From: Whitmania pigra | Taxonomy: Eukaryota; Annelida; Clitellata; Hirudinida; Haemopidae | DNA: 64,000 bases | Direction: 5' to 3' | Assembly: GCA_021613335.1 (NCBI GenBank) | Contig: JAJTWR010000185.1 | Location: 1 to 64,000, forward strand | Shown here: piece by piece, positions 62,341 through 64,000 of the stretch | Position numbering within the stretch: position 1 is the stretch's first letter | Layout: each line of letters opens with the position of its first letter | The notes under the pieces: model-generated | The model's database searches: none | Seen by the model: only the letters and a program-made list of their open reading frames with translations | What the model was told of the DNA's origin: nothing | Position numbers and translations under genes: made by a program

Positions 62341-64000
62341 TGTGTTAAAATTCCAGGCTAAAAACTGAAATTTGAGACTTGATGACCTATACCATATAGC
62401 TTTTGACAGATGACTGACAAATTTTATACGAAACTTAATCGATCAAATTAAAGGGCTTTTTGAGTTCATTTCAAACTCCTAATCGTTAAGTATCAATCAT
62501 CTGGACTTTGACGACTTTTATGACATGTGCAAAAATTGATAGCCGCTGTTCCATCCAAAAAACTCAAATTTTAGACTTGATGACCTGTAAAAACCTTAAA
62601 TTCTGATGTAATTACACATCCATGCAAAAAACTGAAATTTTAGACTTGATGACCTGTTCAATAAAGTTTTCGACAGATGAAATATTTTGAGAAATAGTGA
62701 GAAAGGTAAAGGTTTAAACAGTTTCAGATTTATTGTATGAAAAATTTATAAATATTTATTAAAATATTATACTACATAATAACATAACATTTTTCAGTTA
62801 ACAATTAAATAATTTATGCAAACGAATGCTAAACAAACTATAACCAAGCATATCACCTTCTGTAGTCCACAAATGGATACATTATAAATGCAAACATAAC
62901 TGTTGAGCAAAACTAAAAATTAATTTTTACAACTGAACACCTACTTAAATATTTCTAACAATTTATTACCTTATTTTTTTAAAAGCCAGTTTATTAAGCC
63001 TACTTTGATTTATTCTATGTTAATTAAAATAATAGTTTAAAAGTAAAAGTATGAGCTGATATAATTCATGCTGTCATAACCTTCAGAAATTTAAGGATTA
63101 ATTACTTAATTTATTATTATTGCTGTTCTTAAATATATCAGCAAATGTTTTCAGTCGATCTAATACAAAATAAGTACAGTTTCAAAAAATTTGGGAACAG
63201 TTGCCAAATATGTGGGGTGGTCAAGCCAGGCCGTTACAAAGGGACAGACATTTAAAAATTTACAGCTATTTCTGGAATAAATAAATAAATTAAACAAAAA
63301 TAAACTCCTCTCTAATTGTAAAATGTTTTTGAAAGGCTTATATTATGATTTATTAACCATAGATTTCGATTGATAGAAGACCATGATGATAGTTTTGACT
63401 ATTTTGTCGCCGAGCTACTTTGACTGTTCATTGTCAGATTTTGTACGAAACTTAATCGATCAAATTAAAGAACATTTAATGCTCATTTCAAATTCCAAAT
63501 CATTTAATATCGATTATCTAGATTTTTATAACTTTTGTGATATGTAAATCAAATTTTAAACTTGATGACCTGTTCAATATAGTTTTCAACAGTTGAGAGA
63601 TTTTGACAGATAACTGTAAAATTTTAAGCGTAACATAATCGATCTAATTAAAGGACCTGTGCAAAAATTGCTAGCTGCAATGCAAAAAAAAACCTCAAAT
63701 TATACACTTGATGACCTGCGAAAACTTGAAATTCTTATGTAATTAGACATTCGAACAATGTTCCATGCAAAAAATCCAAATTATACATTTGATGACTTGC
63801 AAAAACTTCAAACTCTGATGTAATTTGACACTCAAAGTTCTAGAGTCTAACAAATAGATTTCCTTTTGCATTGACGGTTTGACATCTGGAAAAAAGTTAT
63901 AAAACAAAAAGTTCATTGCATCATATCTCTGGCCGGTTAAATTTTATAATCAACATTAGGATTAATTATTATATTTTTGAAGTTATTACTTTAATTTGTA
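62341..64000. repeat. Degenerate ~80-bp repeats and 5' flank of a third lectin copy
   Basis: 62340-62690 and 63410-63840 carry the ~80-bp repeat family. 63840-64000 is collinear with 58320-58506, the segment just upstream of the S2 start codon, including the AAAAAAGTTATAAAACA TATA region. A third S gene should therefore start a few tens of bases beyond the window. Confidence 0.75.

Overview
This is AT-rich nuclear DNA from an invertebrate animal. Genes are split into short exons by small GT-AG introns, mostly about 80-300 bp. The proteins are secreted or membrane lectin-like proteins built from metazoan modules, and remnants of LINE, hAT, MULE-like, Tigger-like and LTR elements are present. 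The sequence alone does not let me name the phylum. No bacterial operon, tRNA, rRNA or CRISPR array was seen.

Layout. 1-1.4 kb (+): 3' part of a reeler-domain gene. 1.6-4.1 kb (+): receptor gene A. 4.1-11 kb: a repeat-rich stretch with LINE and MULE-like remnants and an FG-GAP/VCBS-repeat gene that carries one in-frame stop. 11.2-12.4 kb (+): a complete second reeler gene. 13.0-50.5 kb (-): fifteen receptor genes (B to P) in one uninterrupted head-to-tail array. 50.8-51.3 kb: a broken seventeenth copy. 51.5-52.7 kb: an inverted-repeat element and degenerate repeats. 52.8-56.0 and 58.5-61.5 kb (+): two tandem secreted fucolectin-fucolectin-PAN genes. Orphan receptor exons lie between them at 57.7-58.0 kb. 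The 5' flank of a third lectin copy runs off the right edge.

The main content is a family of 16 apparently intact single-pass membrane proteins. Each has seven exons: signal peptide; SUEL/rhamnose-binding-lectin-type domain (YGR motif kept); a four-cysteine CUB-like module; a short sushi-like module; a stalk; a transmembrane segment; and a cytoplasmic tail. The tail carries one YxxL motif in an acidic setting (YFVLD or YQVLD) close to its C-terminus, which resembles an ITIM or hemITAM. The ectodomain exons are all bounded by phase-1 introns.

All 16 genes share an upstream element, consensus TTTGAGACGACCCC in the sense direction, placed just 5' of a TATA-like box. The ectodomain and tail types are shuffled between genes, while the sushi-like exon is nearly identical in seven otherwise divergent genes. 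Together these features suggest a co-regulated, rapidly diversifying family of putative immune or self/non-self receptors. The function is inferred; the architecture is read directly from the sequence.
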